Below the pieces are notes generated by a model. The model saw nothing but the letters and a program-made list of their open reading frames with translations. It ran no database searches and was not told where the DNA came from. Positions 52,262 to 60,674 of a stretch of 64,000 nt of DNA are shown piece after piece. Within the stretch, counting starts at the first letter, position 1. Every line of letters starts with the position of its first letter. Source of the stretch: Pseudomonadota bacterium (GTDB lineage: Bacteria > Pseudomonadota > Alphaproteobacteria > Rhizobiales > Xanthobacteraceae); assembly GCA_018240595.1 (NCBI GenBank), contig JAFEFL010000055.1:1-64000 (forward strand), given 5' to 3'. The position numbers were made by a program, and so were the translations under genes.

Positions 52262-52308
52262 CTTAAGCGGAACCGAGTTAACTGCCGATTAACCCGAGCC
52301 TTAAGCGG
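52262..52308. promoter_or_regulatory. candidate operator upstream of the copper module
   Basis: A 9-bp direct repeat cttaagcgg (52262-52270 and 52300-52308) flanks a gttaa/ttaac inverted repeat (52277-52281 with 52289-52293), in the 170 bp between asnB and the copper genes. The spacing and symmetry suggest a regulator binding site. No known motif was recognised. Confidence 0.4.
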
Positions 52309-52367
52309 CTTTGCCGCGGCCGTGCTGCCGCGAGACCAAACCGGAGGCTGGCGGTATCGAGAAGTTA

Positions 52368-52781
52368 ATGATAGGTAAGCGCCAGGTGGTTTGGGCAATC
52401 ATGCGTTTCGGCTGGCGCAAAATCGTATCGGTGGTGGCGATCTACGCGATCGCGATCAATACGATTCTGTGGGCGGCGCTCGCCCCGGTGCCGGTCGGCG
52501 CCTCATTCGATCCGCTCACCGCCATCTGTCACAGCGTCGTCGATCAGGCGCCAAGCGCCGATCAATCGCCGGCCGGGCAGCCGGCCAAGCCGAGCAAGGC
52601 CTGCGATCATTGCAGCCTGTGCAGCACGACGCCGGCGTCGTTTAGTGCCGCCGATGCCGTGCTTGCCGGCGTTCTCGAGCCCGGCAAGTTGCTGCGCGTT
52701 CTGCGCCCGGCGGACGCCGCGCGCGCCTCGAGCGTCACCGCCAGCCCCAGTCCCGCACGCGGTCCTCCGCACATCGCATGA
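52368..52781 (+). CDS. DUF2946-type Cys/His membrane protein
   Basis: A 137-residue protein with one N-terminal membrane segment (about residues 19-39, SVVAIYAIAINTILWAALAP), followed by a likely periplasmic part holding ICHSV and CDHCSLC. This arrangement is typical of DUF2946 proteins, found beside copper-related TonB receptors. The Cys/His pairs suggest metal binding. ATG 52368 was chosen; ATG 52401 is an alternative and would shorten the cytoplasmic end. It is the first gene of the five-gene module; the receptor follows 57 bp later. Confidence 0.75.
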   Translation: MIGKRQVVWAIMRFGWRKIVSVVAIYAIAINTILWAALAPVPVGASFDPLTAICHSVVDQAPSADQSPAGQPAKPSKACDHCSLCSTTPASFSAADAVLAGVLEPGKLLRVLRPADAARASSVTASPSPARGPPHIA

Positions 52782-52838
52782 CCTGACGCGGCCCTTCGCG
52801 GCCGCTTTCGTCATCGTGTGTGAAAAGGACCGAACTTC

Positions 52839-54896
52839 ATGCCCAACTTCCGTTGGCTCGGCTGCGTGTCGCTTTGCGCGCTCGCGGCGGCCTCGCCTGC
52901 TCCGGCACAGGCGCAATCCACTGTCTCGCTGCCTCCCGTGGTCGTGCAGGGCGCGCAAAGCCCCTCACTCGTCGTGCCGAACACCGAAGGTGCCACCCGC
53001 GCCATCAACGAGACGCCGGGCGGCGTCGAAGTGGTGCCGGACACCGCCTTCAAGAACGGTCCGGCCAACACCGTCAAGGACGTACTCGGCTGGGTGCCCG
53101 GCGTCATCGTGCAGACGCGCTGGGGACCTGACGCGCGGCTGTCGATCCGCGGCTCGGGGTTGACGCGCAATTACGGCAACCGCGGCATCACACCGCTGAT
53201 GGACGGCATGCCGATCAGCACCGCCGACGGGCTGTTCGATCTCTACGAAATCGACCCGACCACCTACCGCTATGTCGAGGTCTACAAGGGCGCCAACGCG
53301 CTGCGCTACGGCGCCAACTCGCTCGGCGGAGCGATAAACTTCGTCATGCCGACCGGGCGCGACGCCTCCGCCTTCGACGCGCGCTTCGATGTCGGCAGCT
53401 TCGGCTATGGCAAGACGGCGGTTTCGACCGGCGGCTCGAGAGGCCGCTATGACTGGTACATCAACGGCTCGGCGCAACACGAGGACGGCTATCGCGACCA
53501 CAGCCGGCAGAACGTCGAACGGCTCAACGCCAATGTCGGCTATCAGTTCTCGCCGGACGCCGAAACGCGTTTCTATATCAACGCCAGCACCTGGCGCGGC
53601 CAGTTGCCCGGCGAGGTCGACAAGGCCACGGCGCTGAGCAATCCGCGCGCCGCCAATCCGGACTTCACGCGGCAGGACCAGCAGCGCAACATCGATTCCA
53701 TCCGGCTCGCCAACAAGACGACGTTGCGCTTCGACAATACGACCTTGGATCTCGGGCTCTATGCGCTCGAGCGCCACGTTATGCACCCGATCTTCATCTG
53801 GTACGATTTCCGCGCCCACGACTACGGCGGCTTCGTCCGCGCCACCGACGAGCGTCAGATTGGCGGCCATCGCAACCGCCTGGTCGCTGGCGTCAATCTC
53901 CAGAACGGCACCATCGACCTCGACAATTTCACCAATCCCGGCGGCGCCGCGAAGGGGCCGCTGATCGCCTCCTACCTGTGGAAGTCGCAGAACCTGTCGG
54001 CTTATGCGGAGAATTCGTTCTACGTGCTGCCGACGGTCGCCATCGTCACCGGCGGACAGGTGTCGCATGTGGTGCGCGACCAGCAGGACCGCTTCCTCGC
54101 CGACGGCGACCAGTCCGGCCGCCGTGTCTATGACAACTTAAGCCCGAAGATCGGGCTGCTGTGGGACGTCGATCCGACGTGGCAGGTGTTCGGCAATGTG
54201 TCACGCAGCACCGAGGCGCCGACCTTCGACGTCAACACTTTCGCCTCGCCGGCGAGTTCGAATGTCGATGCGCAAACCGCGACGACTTACGAGATCGGCA
54301 CGCGCGGCCACCGGCCCGACTTCACCTGGGACGTCTCGCTGTACCGCGCCAATCTCAAGAACGAGCTGCAATGCCTGACGACCTCGCCGTTCAGCCCCTG
54401 CACCGTCGTCAACGCCGACCGCACCGTGCATCAGGGCGTCGAGGTCGGCTTCGGCGCCGCGGTGCTCAAGTCGATTTACGCCGGCGACGACCGCGTCTGG
54501 TTCAAGGTCGCCTACACCTACAGCGACTTCCGCTTCAGCAATGACGCGGCCTGGGGCAACAACCGCCTGCCCGGCGTGCCGCCGCACTATCTGCGCGCCG
54601 AACTGCTCTACAAACATCCGGGCGGCTTCTACGCCGGACCGAATGTCGAATGGATGCCGCAGTCGTTCTACGCCGACAACGCCAACAGCCTCGCCGTCGA
54701 CCCTTACGCGCTGGTGAACTTCAAGGTCGGCTTCGACAAGGGCCAAGGCTGGTCCGGCTACGTCGAAGGCCGCAACCTTTTCGACAAGCGCTACATCTCG
54801 ACGACCATCACCGCCGGCACCGCGACCGCGGCGTCGCAGCTTTTCAATCCGGGCATGGGCCGCGCGGTCTATGCCGGCCTTCGTTATCGCATCTGA
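52839..54896 (+). CDS. TonB-dependent outer-membrane receptor (probable copper module)
   Basis: An outer-membrane active transporter. 685 residues: a signal peptide (cleavage likely after PAQAQ), the plug domain (about 40-165) with DVLGWVPGVIVQTRWGPDAR, LSIRGSGLTRNYGNRG and VEVYKGANALRYGANSLGGA, then a 22-strand barrel ending GRAVYAGLRYRI. There is no extra N-terminal signalling domain, so it does not act through a FecR/ECF pair. Its neighbours (DUF2946, YcnI-like, CopC, CopD) point to copper or a copper complex as substrate. This is inferred from context only. Confidence 0.9.
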   Translation: MPNFRWLGCVSLCALAAASPAPAQAQSTVSLPPVVVQGAQSPSLVVPNTEGATRAINETPGGVEVVPDTAFKNGPANTVKDVLGWVPGVIVQTRWGPDARLSIRGSGLTRNYGNRGITPLMDGMPISTADGLFDLYEIDPTTYRYVEVYKGANALRYGANSLGGAINFVMPTGRDASAFDARFDVGSFGYGKTAVSTGGSRGRYDWYINGSAQHEDGYRDHSRQNVERLNANVGYQFSPDAETRFYINASTWRGQLPGEVDKATALSNPRAANPDFTRQDQQRNIDSIRLANKTTLRFDNTTLDLGLYALERHVMHPIFIWYDFRAHDYGGFVRATDERQIGGHRNRLVAGVNLQNGTIDLDNFTNPGGAAKGPLIASYLWKSQNLSAYAENSFYVLPTVAIVTGGQVSHVVRDQQDRFLADGDQSGRRVYDNLSPKIGLLWDVDPTWQVFGNVSRSTEAPTFDVNTFASPASSNVDAQTATTYEIGTRGHRPDFTWDVSLYRANLKNELQCLTTSPFSPCTVVNADRTVHQGVEVGFGAAVLKSIYAGDDRVWFKVAYTYSDFRFSNDAAWGNNRLPGVPPHYLRAELLYKHPGGFYAGPNVEWMPQSFYADNANSLAVDPYALVNFKVGFDKGQGWSGYVEGRNLFDKRYISTTITAGTATAASQLFNPGMGRAVYAGLRYRI

Positions 54897-54917
54897 AACA
54901 AACCCAAGGAGACAACC

Positions 54918-55460
54918 ATGAAACGTCCATTCGTACTCGCCACATCGACGGCACTGTTCGCCGCATTCGCTTTCGGCCCGGCCTGCGCCCACGTCACGCT
55001 CGACAAAAAAGAAGTGCCGGTCGGTTCATTCTACAAGGCGGTGCTCACGGTGCCGCATGGCTGCGACGGTTCGCCGACCTTCAAGATCGCGGTGCAAATC
55101 CCTGAAGGCGTCATTTCGGTGAAGCCGATGGTGAAGGCCGGCTGGAGCATCGAGGTGAAGCGCGGCGACTACGCCAAACCCTACAGCTATCTGCACGGCG
55201 CCAAGATGACGCAAGGGCCGAAAGAAGTGATCTGGTCGGGCGGCAAGCTGCCGGACGCCTATTTCGACGAGTTCGCGCTGCAGGCCTTCATCGCCGGCGA
55301 ACTCAGCCCCGGCACGACGCTGTATTTCCCCGTGGTGCAGACCTGCGAGAAAGGCGAACATCGCTGGGTGCAAATTCCATCCGCCGACAAGCCCGGCGAA
55401 AACCTCGGCGAGCCGGCGCCCGCTATCAAGCTCATCCCCGCCGCGAACAAAGGACACTGA
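54918..55460 (+). CDS. YcnI-like (DUF1775) periplasmic copper protein
   Basis: A 180-residue exported protein. The signal peptide ends in GPACA, leaving His as the mature N-terminus (HVTLDKKEVPVGSFYKAV). In YcnI proteins this His forms a copper-binding brace. VPHGCDGSPTFKIAVQIPEG and GWSIEVKRGDY are family signatures, and QTCEKGEHRWVQIP lies near the end. There is no C-terminal membrane anchor. AAGGAGA precedes the ATG. The copC start is 2 bp after this stop, so the two are coupled. Confidence 0.88.
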   Translation: MKRPFVLATSTALFAAFAFGPACAHVTLDKKEVPVGSFYKAVLTVPHGCDGSPTFKIAVQIPEGVISVKPMVKAGWSIEVKRGDYAKPYSYLHGAKMTQGPKEVIWSGGKLPDAYFDEFALQAFIAGELSPGTTLYFPVVQTCEKGEHRWVQIPSADKPGENLGEPAPAIKLIPAANKGH

Positions 55461-55462
55461 TC

Positions 55463-55828
55463 ATGCGCAACGTCATATCGATGATCGTCGCCGCCGCCGC
55501 ACTCTCGTTGCTGCCGGTCGCCGCGCTGGCGCATGCCCATCTTGACCACGCGCAACCCGCCGCCGGCGCCAAGCTCACGCAGGCGCCTAGCGAAGTGTCG
55601 TTGTGGTTCACCGAGGCGGTCGAGCCGAAGTTCTCCTCGATCGTGGTGCAGGACGCCAAGGGCGCCGCTGTGCAGGACGGCAAGGCCGAAGGCGCGGCCG
55701 ACAACACCGCGGTGCTGAAGGTGAAGCTGAAGGCGCTGCAGGCCGGCGCCTACAAGGTGACGTGGAAGGTGCTGTCGGTGGATACCCATCGCACCCAGGG
55801 CACCTTCACCTTTACGGTCGCGCCCTAG
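55463..55828 (+). CDS. copC: CopC-family periplasmic copper-binding protein
   Basis: A 121-residue protein with a signal peptide ending in ALA and a mature N-terminus HAHLDHAQPA. The N-terminal His, together with Asp and His in LSVDTHRTQGTFTF, matches the Cu(II) site of short CopC proteins. No Met-rich Cu(I) site is seen, so it should bind only Cu(II). PSEVSLWFTEAVEP is a typical beta-sandwich stretch. It is followed by copD after 15 bp. Confidence 0.92.
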   Translation: MRNVISMIVAAAALSLLPVAALAHAHLDHAQPAAGAKLTQAPSEVSLWFTEAVEPKFSSIVVQDAKGAAVQDGKAEGAADNTAVLKVKLKALQAGAYKVTWKVLSVDTHRTQGTFTFTVAP

Positions 55829-55843
55829 GCCGATCGGACGCCG

Positions 55844-57094
55844 ATGTTCGAACCGCTCGCCATTGTCCGCGCCGTGCACTTCGCCGCCTGTCTCACGGCG
55901 CTGGGCACGGCCGGCTTTGCGATGCTGGCGGCCGGGCCGGCCGGCGCCGGTCACGCCTTCGACCGACGTCTGCGATCGCTGGCGGCCGCCGCGCTGGCGG
56001 CCGCCGTATTCTCCGGCGCGCTCTGGTTCGGCCTGGTCGCCAGCCGCATCCTCGATGTCCGGCTCGGAGACATCCTCCGGAGCGACGGTTTCGTAAGCGT
56101 TGCGACAGATACGCGGTTCGGCCGGATTGCCCTGCTGCGGCTGGCGCTCGCCGCCGTAGCCGCGGTGTCGCTCCTGACCCCGCGGCTGCGCTGGCCGGGG
56201 CTGGCGGCCCTGGCGGCGCTGACCGGCGCCATCGCCTGGACCGGCCATGCCGGCGCCGGGACCGGCGGCCTCGGCACAGTCCAACTCGTCTCCGACGTCG
56301 TCCACCTGATCGCCGCCGCGCTGTGGCTCGGCGCCCTGCCGGCGCTGGCTTGGCTCCTGATCTGCGGCCGGGCCGATCCGGACGGTCGCTCCGCCGCCAG
56401 CAGGGCGACGCGGCGCTTCTCGAGCATTGCCGTCGCCTGCGTCGGCCTGCTGGCGACAAGCGGCCTGGTCAACAGCGCGATCCTGCTGGGCTGGCCGGAC
56501 GGCCTCCTGGCCAGCGCCTATGGCCGGGTGTTGGCGCTGAAAGTTGCGGTCTTCGGGGCCATGCTGGCGCTGGCGGCGGTCAACCGCTACCGGCTGACGC
56601 CACGCCTGCCCGCGCCGGGCGCGATCCGCAGGCTCAGCATCAGCACCCTGGCCGAGACCGGGCTGGGCGCAGGCGTCGTGCTATTGGCCGCGATTCTCGG
56701 CACACTGCCACCGGCCAGCCACCTGCACATGCATCGGGCAGCGGTTAATCCGGATGCAGCCTTCGTCCATATTCACACGGCTGAGGTGATGGCCGACCTC
56801 AGCATCGACCCCGGCCAGACCGGCCTGTCCACGGCGGCCATCAAGCTCTGGCACGAAGACTATTCGCCTTTTTTCGCCGAGCGCGTGCAATTGGCGCTCG
56901 ATCCGGCCCTTTCCGGAACCGCCGGCCTGCGGCACGACGCACATCAATTAGCAGACGGAACCTGGGCGATTGATGAACTGCGTATACAATCGCCCGGCGT
57001 GTGGACGGCGCGAGTCATCATTAACAGCAAGGGACAGACCGCCGTTCTGGACGCGCCGATCGTCATAACGCAGTGCAGCAACGATTGCAGGTGA
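55844..57094 (+). CDS. copD: CopD-family copper import membrane protein with C-terminal extracytoplasmic domain
   Basis: 416 residues. The first 300 or so form about eight membrane helices with the CopD signature AWTGHAGAGTGGLGTVQLVS then DVVHLIAAALWLGALPALAW (His residues for copper passage). After the last helix (about 270-287) comes a hydrophilic domain of some 125 residues with HLHMHRAAVN and AFVHIHTAEVMADLSIDPG, ending QCSNDCR. This resembles the soluble tail of YcnJ-like CopCD proteins. His clusters and a terminal Cys pair suggest metal binding. It is the last gene of the module; a structured 3' region with a terminator follows. Confidence 0.88.
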   Translation: MFEPLAIVRAVHFAACLTALGTAGFAMLAAGPAGAGHAFDRRLRSLAAAALAAAVFSGALWFGLVASRILDVRLGDILRSDGFVSVATDTRFGRIALLRLALAAVAAVSLLTPRLRWPGLAALAALTGAIAWTGHAGAGTGGLGTVQLVSDVVHLIAAALWLGALPALAWLLICGRADPDGRSAASRATRRFSSIAVACVGLLATSGLVNSAILLGWPDGLLASAYGRVLALKVAVFGAMLALAAVNRYRLTPRLPAPGAIRRLSISTLAETGLGAGVVLLAAILGTLPPASHLHMHRAAVNPDAAFVHIHTAEVMADLSIDPGQTGLSTAAIKLWHEDYSPFFAERVQLALDPALSGTAGLRHDAHQLADGTWAIDELRIQSPGVWTARVIINSKGQTAVLDAPIVITQCSNDCR

Positions 57095-57302
57095 CACGCC
57101 TGAAATCATTCGATAGCTTTCGTGAAGCCGAGTGGAAGGATAGCTGGCAACAAGACCGGCGCTCCGACAAACGGTCCAAGTCTTGGGAGGAAAGTCCCCG
57201 GCGCGATCACGCAGCCGCCTCGATGCATAAGGCGTAAAACAATCGAGGCCGAGGGACAGCTGATATTGACCGAGCAGGGCAAGAAGCCCTGCTCTTTTTT
57301 TT
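57095..57302 (+). ncRNA. structured 3' region of the copper operon, possible small RNA
   Basis: About 200 nt with no credible gene. It contains a ccaag-t-cttgg palindrome near 57176-57186, an 8-bp stem (57217-57224 with 57242-57249), and the terminator at 57272-57302. No match to a known RNA family was recognised. A short RNase P-like string (gaggaaagtcc) is present without the rest of that RNA. It could be a long 3' UTR or a 3'-derived regulatory RNA. Confidence 0.35.
57272..57302 (+). terminator. strong rho-independent terminator
   Basis: A 9-bp stem gagcagggc/gccctgctc with a 5-nt loop, followed by eight T residues. It ends plus-strand transcription from the copper module or a small RNA, before the convergent DUF1467 gene. 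Confidence 0.93.
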
Positions 57303-57333
57303 GCGCCGGCGCGTGCGCGCCGCGGTCGATGTC

Positions 57334-57606
57334 TCAGGAGTGCGGCGGCTGCGATATGCGTTCGAGAAAACCGAATGGAATGAGGTCGCGCGTATAGGCG
57401 AAGTAGAGAGCGCCGAAGATCACGCTGGCGATCAGCGTCGTGTACAACAGCTTGCGCCACACCAGATGCACCGCCGGCGCGCCAGGATCGGTGCCGGCTT
57501 CGAACGCACCGCTCTCGTGCTGACTGCGCACGCCCCACGGCAGCACGGCGAACAGCGTGATCCACCAGATCAGAACATAGATCGCGATGACGGTCGTGGT
57601 GCTCAT
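57334..57606 (-). CDS. DUF1467 family small membrane protein
   Basis: A 90-residue protein with two membrane segments: about 7-26 (AIYVLIWWITLFAVLPWGVR) and about 52-70 (LLYTTLIASVIFGALYFAYT). The conserved part is LPWGVRSQHESG followed by GAPAVHLVWRKLLYTT. Function is unknown. It is conserved beside mce and rnj in Rhizobiales, which supports it as a real gene. Its ribosome binding site (AAGGAAG) comes from the palindromic repeat directly upstream. Confidence 0.88.
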   Translation of the reverse strand: MSTTTVIAIYVLIWWITLFAVLPWGVRSQHESGAFEAGTDPGAPAVHLVWRKLLYTTLIASVIFGALYFAYTRDLIPFGFLERISQPPHS

Positions 57607-57610
57607 GGTT

Positions 57611-57695
57611 CTTCCTTGCGCATGATCTTGTCCGAAAACCGGCGGCCACTTTTCGGGATCATGCTGTTTCCTTGCGCGTGATCCTGTCCGAATTC
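57611..57695 (-). repeat. palindromic intergenic repeat, one full and one half copy
   Basis: 57611-57663 is the second copy of the repeat seen at 12509-12562 (minus-strand reading: catgatcccgaaaagtgg ... ccggttttcggacaag). 57668-57695 is a tandem half copy. The full copy ends in gcgcaaggaa directly before the DUF1467 start and supplies its Shine-Dalgarno. Confidence 0.8.
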
Positions 57696-57710
57696 CGCAT
57701 CACGCTGCGA

Positions 57711-58115
57711 TTAGGCCTGCTCGAGTTCGACCAGCGTGCCGCAGAAATCCTTCGGGTGCAGGAACATCACCGGCTTGCCGTGCGCGCCGATTTTTGGCTC
57801 GCCGTCGCCGAGCACGCGGGCGCCCTGCTTCTTGAGCGTGTCGCGCGCCGCGATGATGTCGTCAACCTCGTAGCAGACATGGTGAATGCCGCCGTCGGGA
57901 TTCTTGTCGAGGAACTTGGCGATCGGTGAACTCTCACCCATCGGCTCCAGCAGTTCGATCTTGGTGTTCGGCAGCGTGATGAATACGGTGTAGACGCCGT
58001 GATCCGGCTGCGCGACTTTGTCCGAGACGTTGGCGCCCAGCGTATCGCGATAGACCGCCGCGGCCTTGGCGATGTCGCGCACGGCGATGGCGACGTGATT
58101 GAGACGACCGATCAT
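57711..58115 (-). CDS. mce: methylmalonyl-CoA epimerase
   Basis: Interconverts (S)- and (R)-methylmalonyl-CoA in propionyl-CoA metabolism. The 134-residue VOC-fold protein starts MIGRLNHVAIAVRDIAKAAA (metal His), has KIELLEPMGESSPIAKFLDKN (catalytic Glu region), GGIHHVCYEVDDI (metal His) and ends LHPKDFCGTLVELEQA (metal Glu). Length is normal. The family also includes lactoylglutathione-lyase-like proteins, but these motifs favour the epimerase. Confidence 0.92.
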   Translation of the reverse strand: MIGRLNHVAIAVRDIAKAAAVYRDTLGANVSDKVAQPDHGVYTVFITLPNTKIELLEPMGESSPIAKFLDKNPDGGIHHVCYEVDDIIAARDTLKKQGARVLGDGEPKIGAHGKPVMFLHPKDFCGTLVELEQA

Positions 58116-58147
58116 TGAATTCCCCTGCTCCTCAGGCCGGCTTGTCT

Positions 58148-58196
58148 TGACGCGTTTTCTTCACGCGAAACGGTACCCACTTCGCTCGAAAACGTA
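58148..58196. repeat. second type of palindromic intergenic repeat
   Basis: An inverted repeat with arms gcgttttc and gaaaacgt around cacgcgaaacggtacccac, in the gap between rnj and mce. It resembles another short repeat common between Rhizobiales genes. No copy was found elsewhere in this window. Confidence 0.55.
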
Positions 58197-58204
58197 CTCA
58201 TCGA

Positions 58205-59881
58205 TCATACGACAAGCACATGGACATGGCACATCGGCTTCTTGCCCCAGCGCTGCGCCACGGCGGCGCGGACGGCACGGCGTACCGCCTCGGCGAGCGA
58301 ATCCGGATCGCCGCGGCGCTTGCGCGGCAGGCTCTCATAGGTCGACTCGATCGCCTCGAGCACCGCGTCGGCGATGAGCTCGCCCGCGGCGTCGCGCTCC
58401 GGTATGCCGATCATGTCGAATTCCGGATCGGCGACCAGTTCGCCGCGATCGGTCAACGCCAGCGCCACCGAGACGGCGCCGGCGAAACCCAGTCGCTTGC
58501 GGTCGGCGACCGTGCGGGCGTCGGCCTGCACCAGCAGCGAGCCGTCCTTGTAGGTGCGGCCGGCGGGCACCTCGTCGATGATCGACGCCTTGCCTTCGAC
58601 CAGACGCACCAGGTCGCCGTTTCGGCACTGGATGACTTCCGGAATGCCCATGGCGCGGCCGAGCTTGGCGTGCTCGGACAGATGCAGCGCCTCGCCGTGC
58701 ACCGGAATGAGGATTTTCGGTTTCACCCAGGACAACAGCTGCTCGACCTCGCCGCGGCGCGGATGGCCGGAGACGTGCACCATGTGCGTGCGGTCGGTGA
58801 TGACCTCGATGCCCTGGTCGATCAAGCCGTTGATGATGCGGCCGACCTCCTTCTCATTGCCGGGAATGGTGCGGGCGGAAAAGATCACGGTGTCGCCGCG
58901 CGACAAGGTCACGTCGGGATGCTGATCCTCGGCAATGCGGGCGAGCGCGGCACGCGGTTCGCCCTGGCTGCCGGTGCACAAGGCCACCACCTTGTCCGGC
59001 GGCAGATAGCCATAGGCATCGACCGAGCGGAATGGCTTGACACCGTCGAGCAGGCCGAGTTCGCGCGAGATGGCAACGACGCGGTCCATGGCGCGGCCGA
59101 CCACCACCACTTCGCGCCCGGCCTCCTGCGCGGCGAGCGCGACGCTGCGCAGCCGCTCGACATTGGACGCGAAGGTGGTCACGGCGACGCGGCCCTTGGC
59201 GTTTCTGATCAGCGCCGCCATGGTCTTTTCGACGTCGGCTTCCGACGGCGAAATGCCGTCGCGGACGGCATTGGTGGAGTCGCCGACCACGGCGAGGCAG
59301 CCCTCCTCGCCCAGCGCACGGAGCCTGGCTTCGTCGGTGCCGGTGCCGAGCATCGGCGTCTTGTCGATCTTCCAGTCGCCGGTATGCAGCACGGTGCCGG
59401 CCGGCGTGCGGATGATCAGCGCGGTCGCTTCCGGAATGGAATGTGCCATCGCCACCATCTCGACGTCGAAAGGGCCGACGGTGAAACGGTCGCCCGGCTT
59501 GACGATGGTGACGGGGATTTCGGCAGCGCCGTCACCGCCGGCGCGCTTCGACGCCAGCAGCGCCGCGGTGAACGGCGTGGCATAGACCGGCACCTTGAGC
59601 TTCGGCCACAGATCGAGCAGCGCGCCGAAGTGGTCCTCGTGCGCGTGGGTGATGACGATGCCGGCGAGTTGCTTGCGCTCCGACACCAGGTAGCCAATGT
59701 CCGGCAGGATCAGATCGACGCCCGGCAGGTGCTCTTCCTGGGCGAAGGAGACGCCGAGATCGACCGCCAGCCAGGTGCGCTTGTGGTCGGTGCCGAGTCC
59801 GTAGATCGACAGGTTCATGCCGATTTCGCCGACGCCGCCAAGCGGCGCGTAAACGAGATCGTCGCGGCTGTTGTTGCTCAT
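58205..59881 (-). CDS. rnj: ribonuclease J
   Basis: An mRNA-decay and rRNA-maturation nuclease with 5'-exonuclease and endonuclease activity. 558 residues: metallo-beta-lactamase core with GGVGEIGMNLSIYG, the zinc motif VITHAHEDHFGAL, HTGDWKID, GDSTNAV, the beta-CASP domain with LCTGSQGEPRAALARI and HVSGHPRRGEVEQL, IPVHGEALHLSEHAKL, and a C-terminal domain. Typical of alphaproteobacteria, where RNase J occurs alongside RNase E. Its start overlaps the birA stop by 4 bp. Confidence 0.95.
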   Translation of the reverse strand: MSNNSRDDLVYAPLGGVGEIGMNLSIYGLGTDHKRTWLAVDLGVSFAQEEHLPGVDLILPDIGYLVSERKQLAGIVITHAHEDHFGALLDLWPKLKVPVYATPFTAALLASKRAGGDGAAEIPVTIVKPGDRFTVGPFDVEMVAMAHSIPEATALIIRTPAGTVLHTGDWKIDKTPMLGTGTDEARLRALGEEGCLAVVGDSTNAVRDGISPSEADVEKTMAALIRNAKGRVAVTTFASNVERLRSVALAAQEAGREVVVVGRAMDRVVAISRELGLLDGVKPFRSVDAYGYLPPDKVVALCTGSQGEPRAALARIAEDQHPDVTLSRGDTVIFSARTIPGNEKEVGRIINGLIDQGIEVITDRTHMVHVSGHPRRGEVEQLLSWVKPKILIPVHGEALHLSEHAKLGRAMGIPEVIQCRNGDLVRLVEGKASIIDEVPAGRTYKDGSLLVQADARTVADRKRLGFAGAVSVALALTDRGELVADPEFDMIGIPERDAAGELIADAVLEAIESTYESLPRKRRGDPDSLAEAVRRAVRAAVAQRWGKKPMCHVHVLVV

Positions 59882-60633
59882 GCTGCTCCAAATCCAAAAA
59901 CTTCCCCGGCGGTGACGGCGGTCACGCCATCCGCGCCGCGCACCAGAAGACGTCCGCTGTCATCGAGGCCCTCGAACTGTCCGGAAAATTCGCGCTCGGG
60001 CAGGCGCACATGGATTTCGCGGCCGAGCCCGGCGGCGCGCCTGAGCCAGGCCGAGCGAATGGCGGAAAAGCCCTGGCCACGGTCCCATTGCGCAAGCCGC
60101 GTCTGCATGGCGCGCGCCAAGGCCTGCAACAGGCGCGGCGGCGTGACGACGGCGCCGGCGGCGGCGAGATCGGTGGCGGCGTATGGCGTGTCCGGCGGAT
60201 GGCTGTCGCAATTGACGCCCATGCCGATGACCGTGGCGAGCGGCGGTCCACTCTCCGCTTCGATGAGGATGCCGGCGATCTTGGCTTCGCCAAGCAGGAG
60301 ATCGTTCGGCCATTTGACCTTGAGCGCCGGGCCAAGCTGCGGCGCGCACTCGGCGACGGCGTCGTGCAGCGCCAGCGCGGCGACGAACGACAATTGCGCC
60401 GCCTGCGCCGGCGGTGCCGGATCGGTCAGCAACAGCGAGGAATAGAGATTGCCGGCGGGCGACACCCAGCCCTTGCCGCGGCGGCCGCGGCCGGCCTCCT
60501 GCACCGCGGCGGTGAGCCACAACGGGCCACGCTCGCCGGCACGCGCGAGCGCCTGCGCCTCGGCATTGGTGGAGCCGAGCGTCTCGTAAGCTATGTGCCG
60601 GACCCCCGCCAGGTCCGTGGCTTCGCGGTTCAT
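59878..60633 (-). CDS. birA: biotin-[acetyl-CoA carboxylase] ligase
   Basis: Attaches biotin to carboxylase carrier proteins. The 251-residue group I BirA lacks the N-terminal helix-turn-helix of E. coli BirA, so it should not be a repressor. Motifs: YETLGSTNAEAQALAR, the biotinyl-AMP loop QEAGRGRRGKGWVSPAGNLY, LKVKWPNDLLLGEAKIAGIL and the C-terminal SH3-like domain with GLDDSGRLLVR. Coupled to rnj by a 4-bp overlap and 41 bp after nuoN. Confidence 0.95.
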   Translation of the reverse strand: MNREATDLAGVRHIAYETLGSTNAEAQALARAGERGPLWLTAAVQEAGRGRRGKGWVSPAGNLYSSLLLTDPAPPAQAAQLSFVAALALHDAVAECAPQLGPALKVKWPNDLLLGEAKIAGILIEAESGPPLATVIGMGVNCDSHPPDTPYAATDLAAAGAVVTPPRLLQALARAMQTRLAQWDRGQGFSAIRSAWLRRAAGLGREIHVRLPEREFSGQFEGLDDSGRLLVRGADGVTAVTAGEVFGFGAA

Positions 60634-60674
60634 CGGTCAGGACGTGCCGGGCACGTCCGAAATGTGTTTCGCAC

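Noticed and set aside
57181..57200. A gaggaaagtcc string resembling the conserved core of RNase P RNA
   Set aside because: The other conserved blocks of RNase P RNA are absent and the region is far too short.
57150..57230. A stretch with loose resemblance to a cobalamin riboswitch core
   Set aside because: The essential GCCAGGAGACC box is missing, and no plus-strand gene follows before the terminator.
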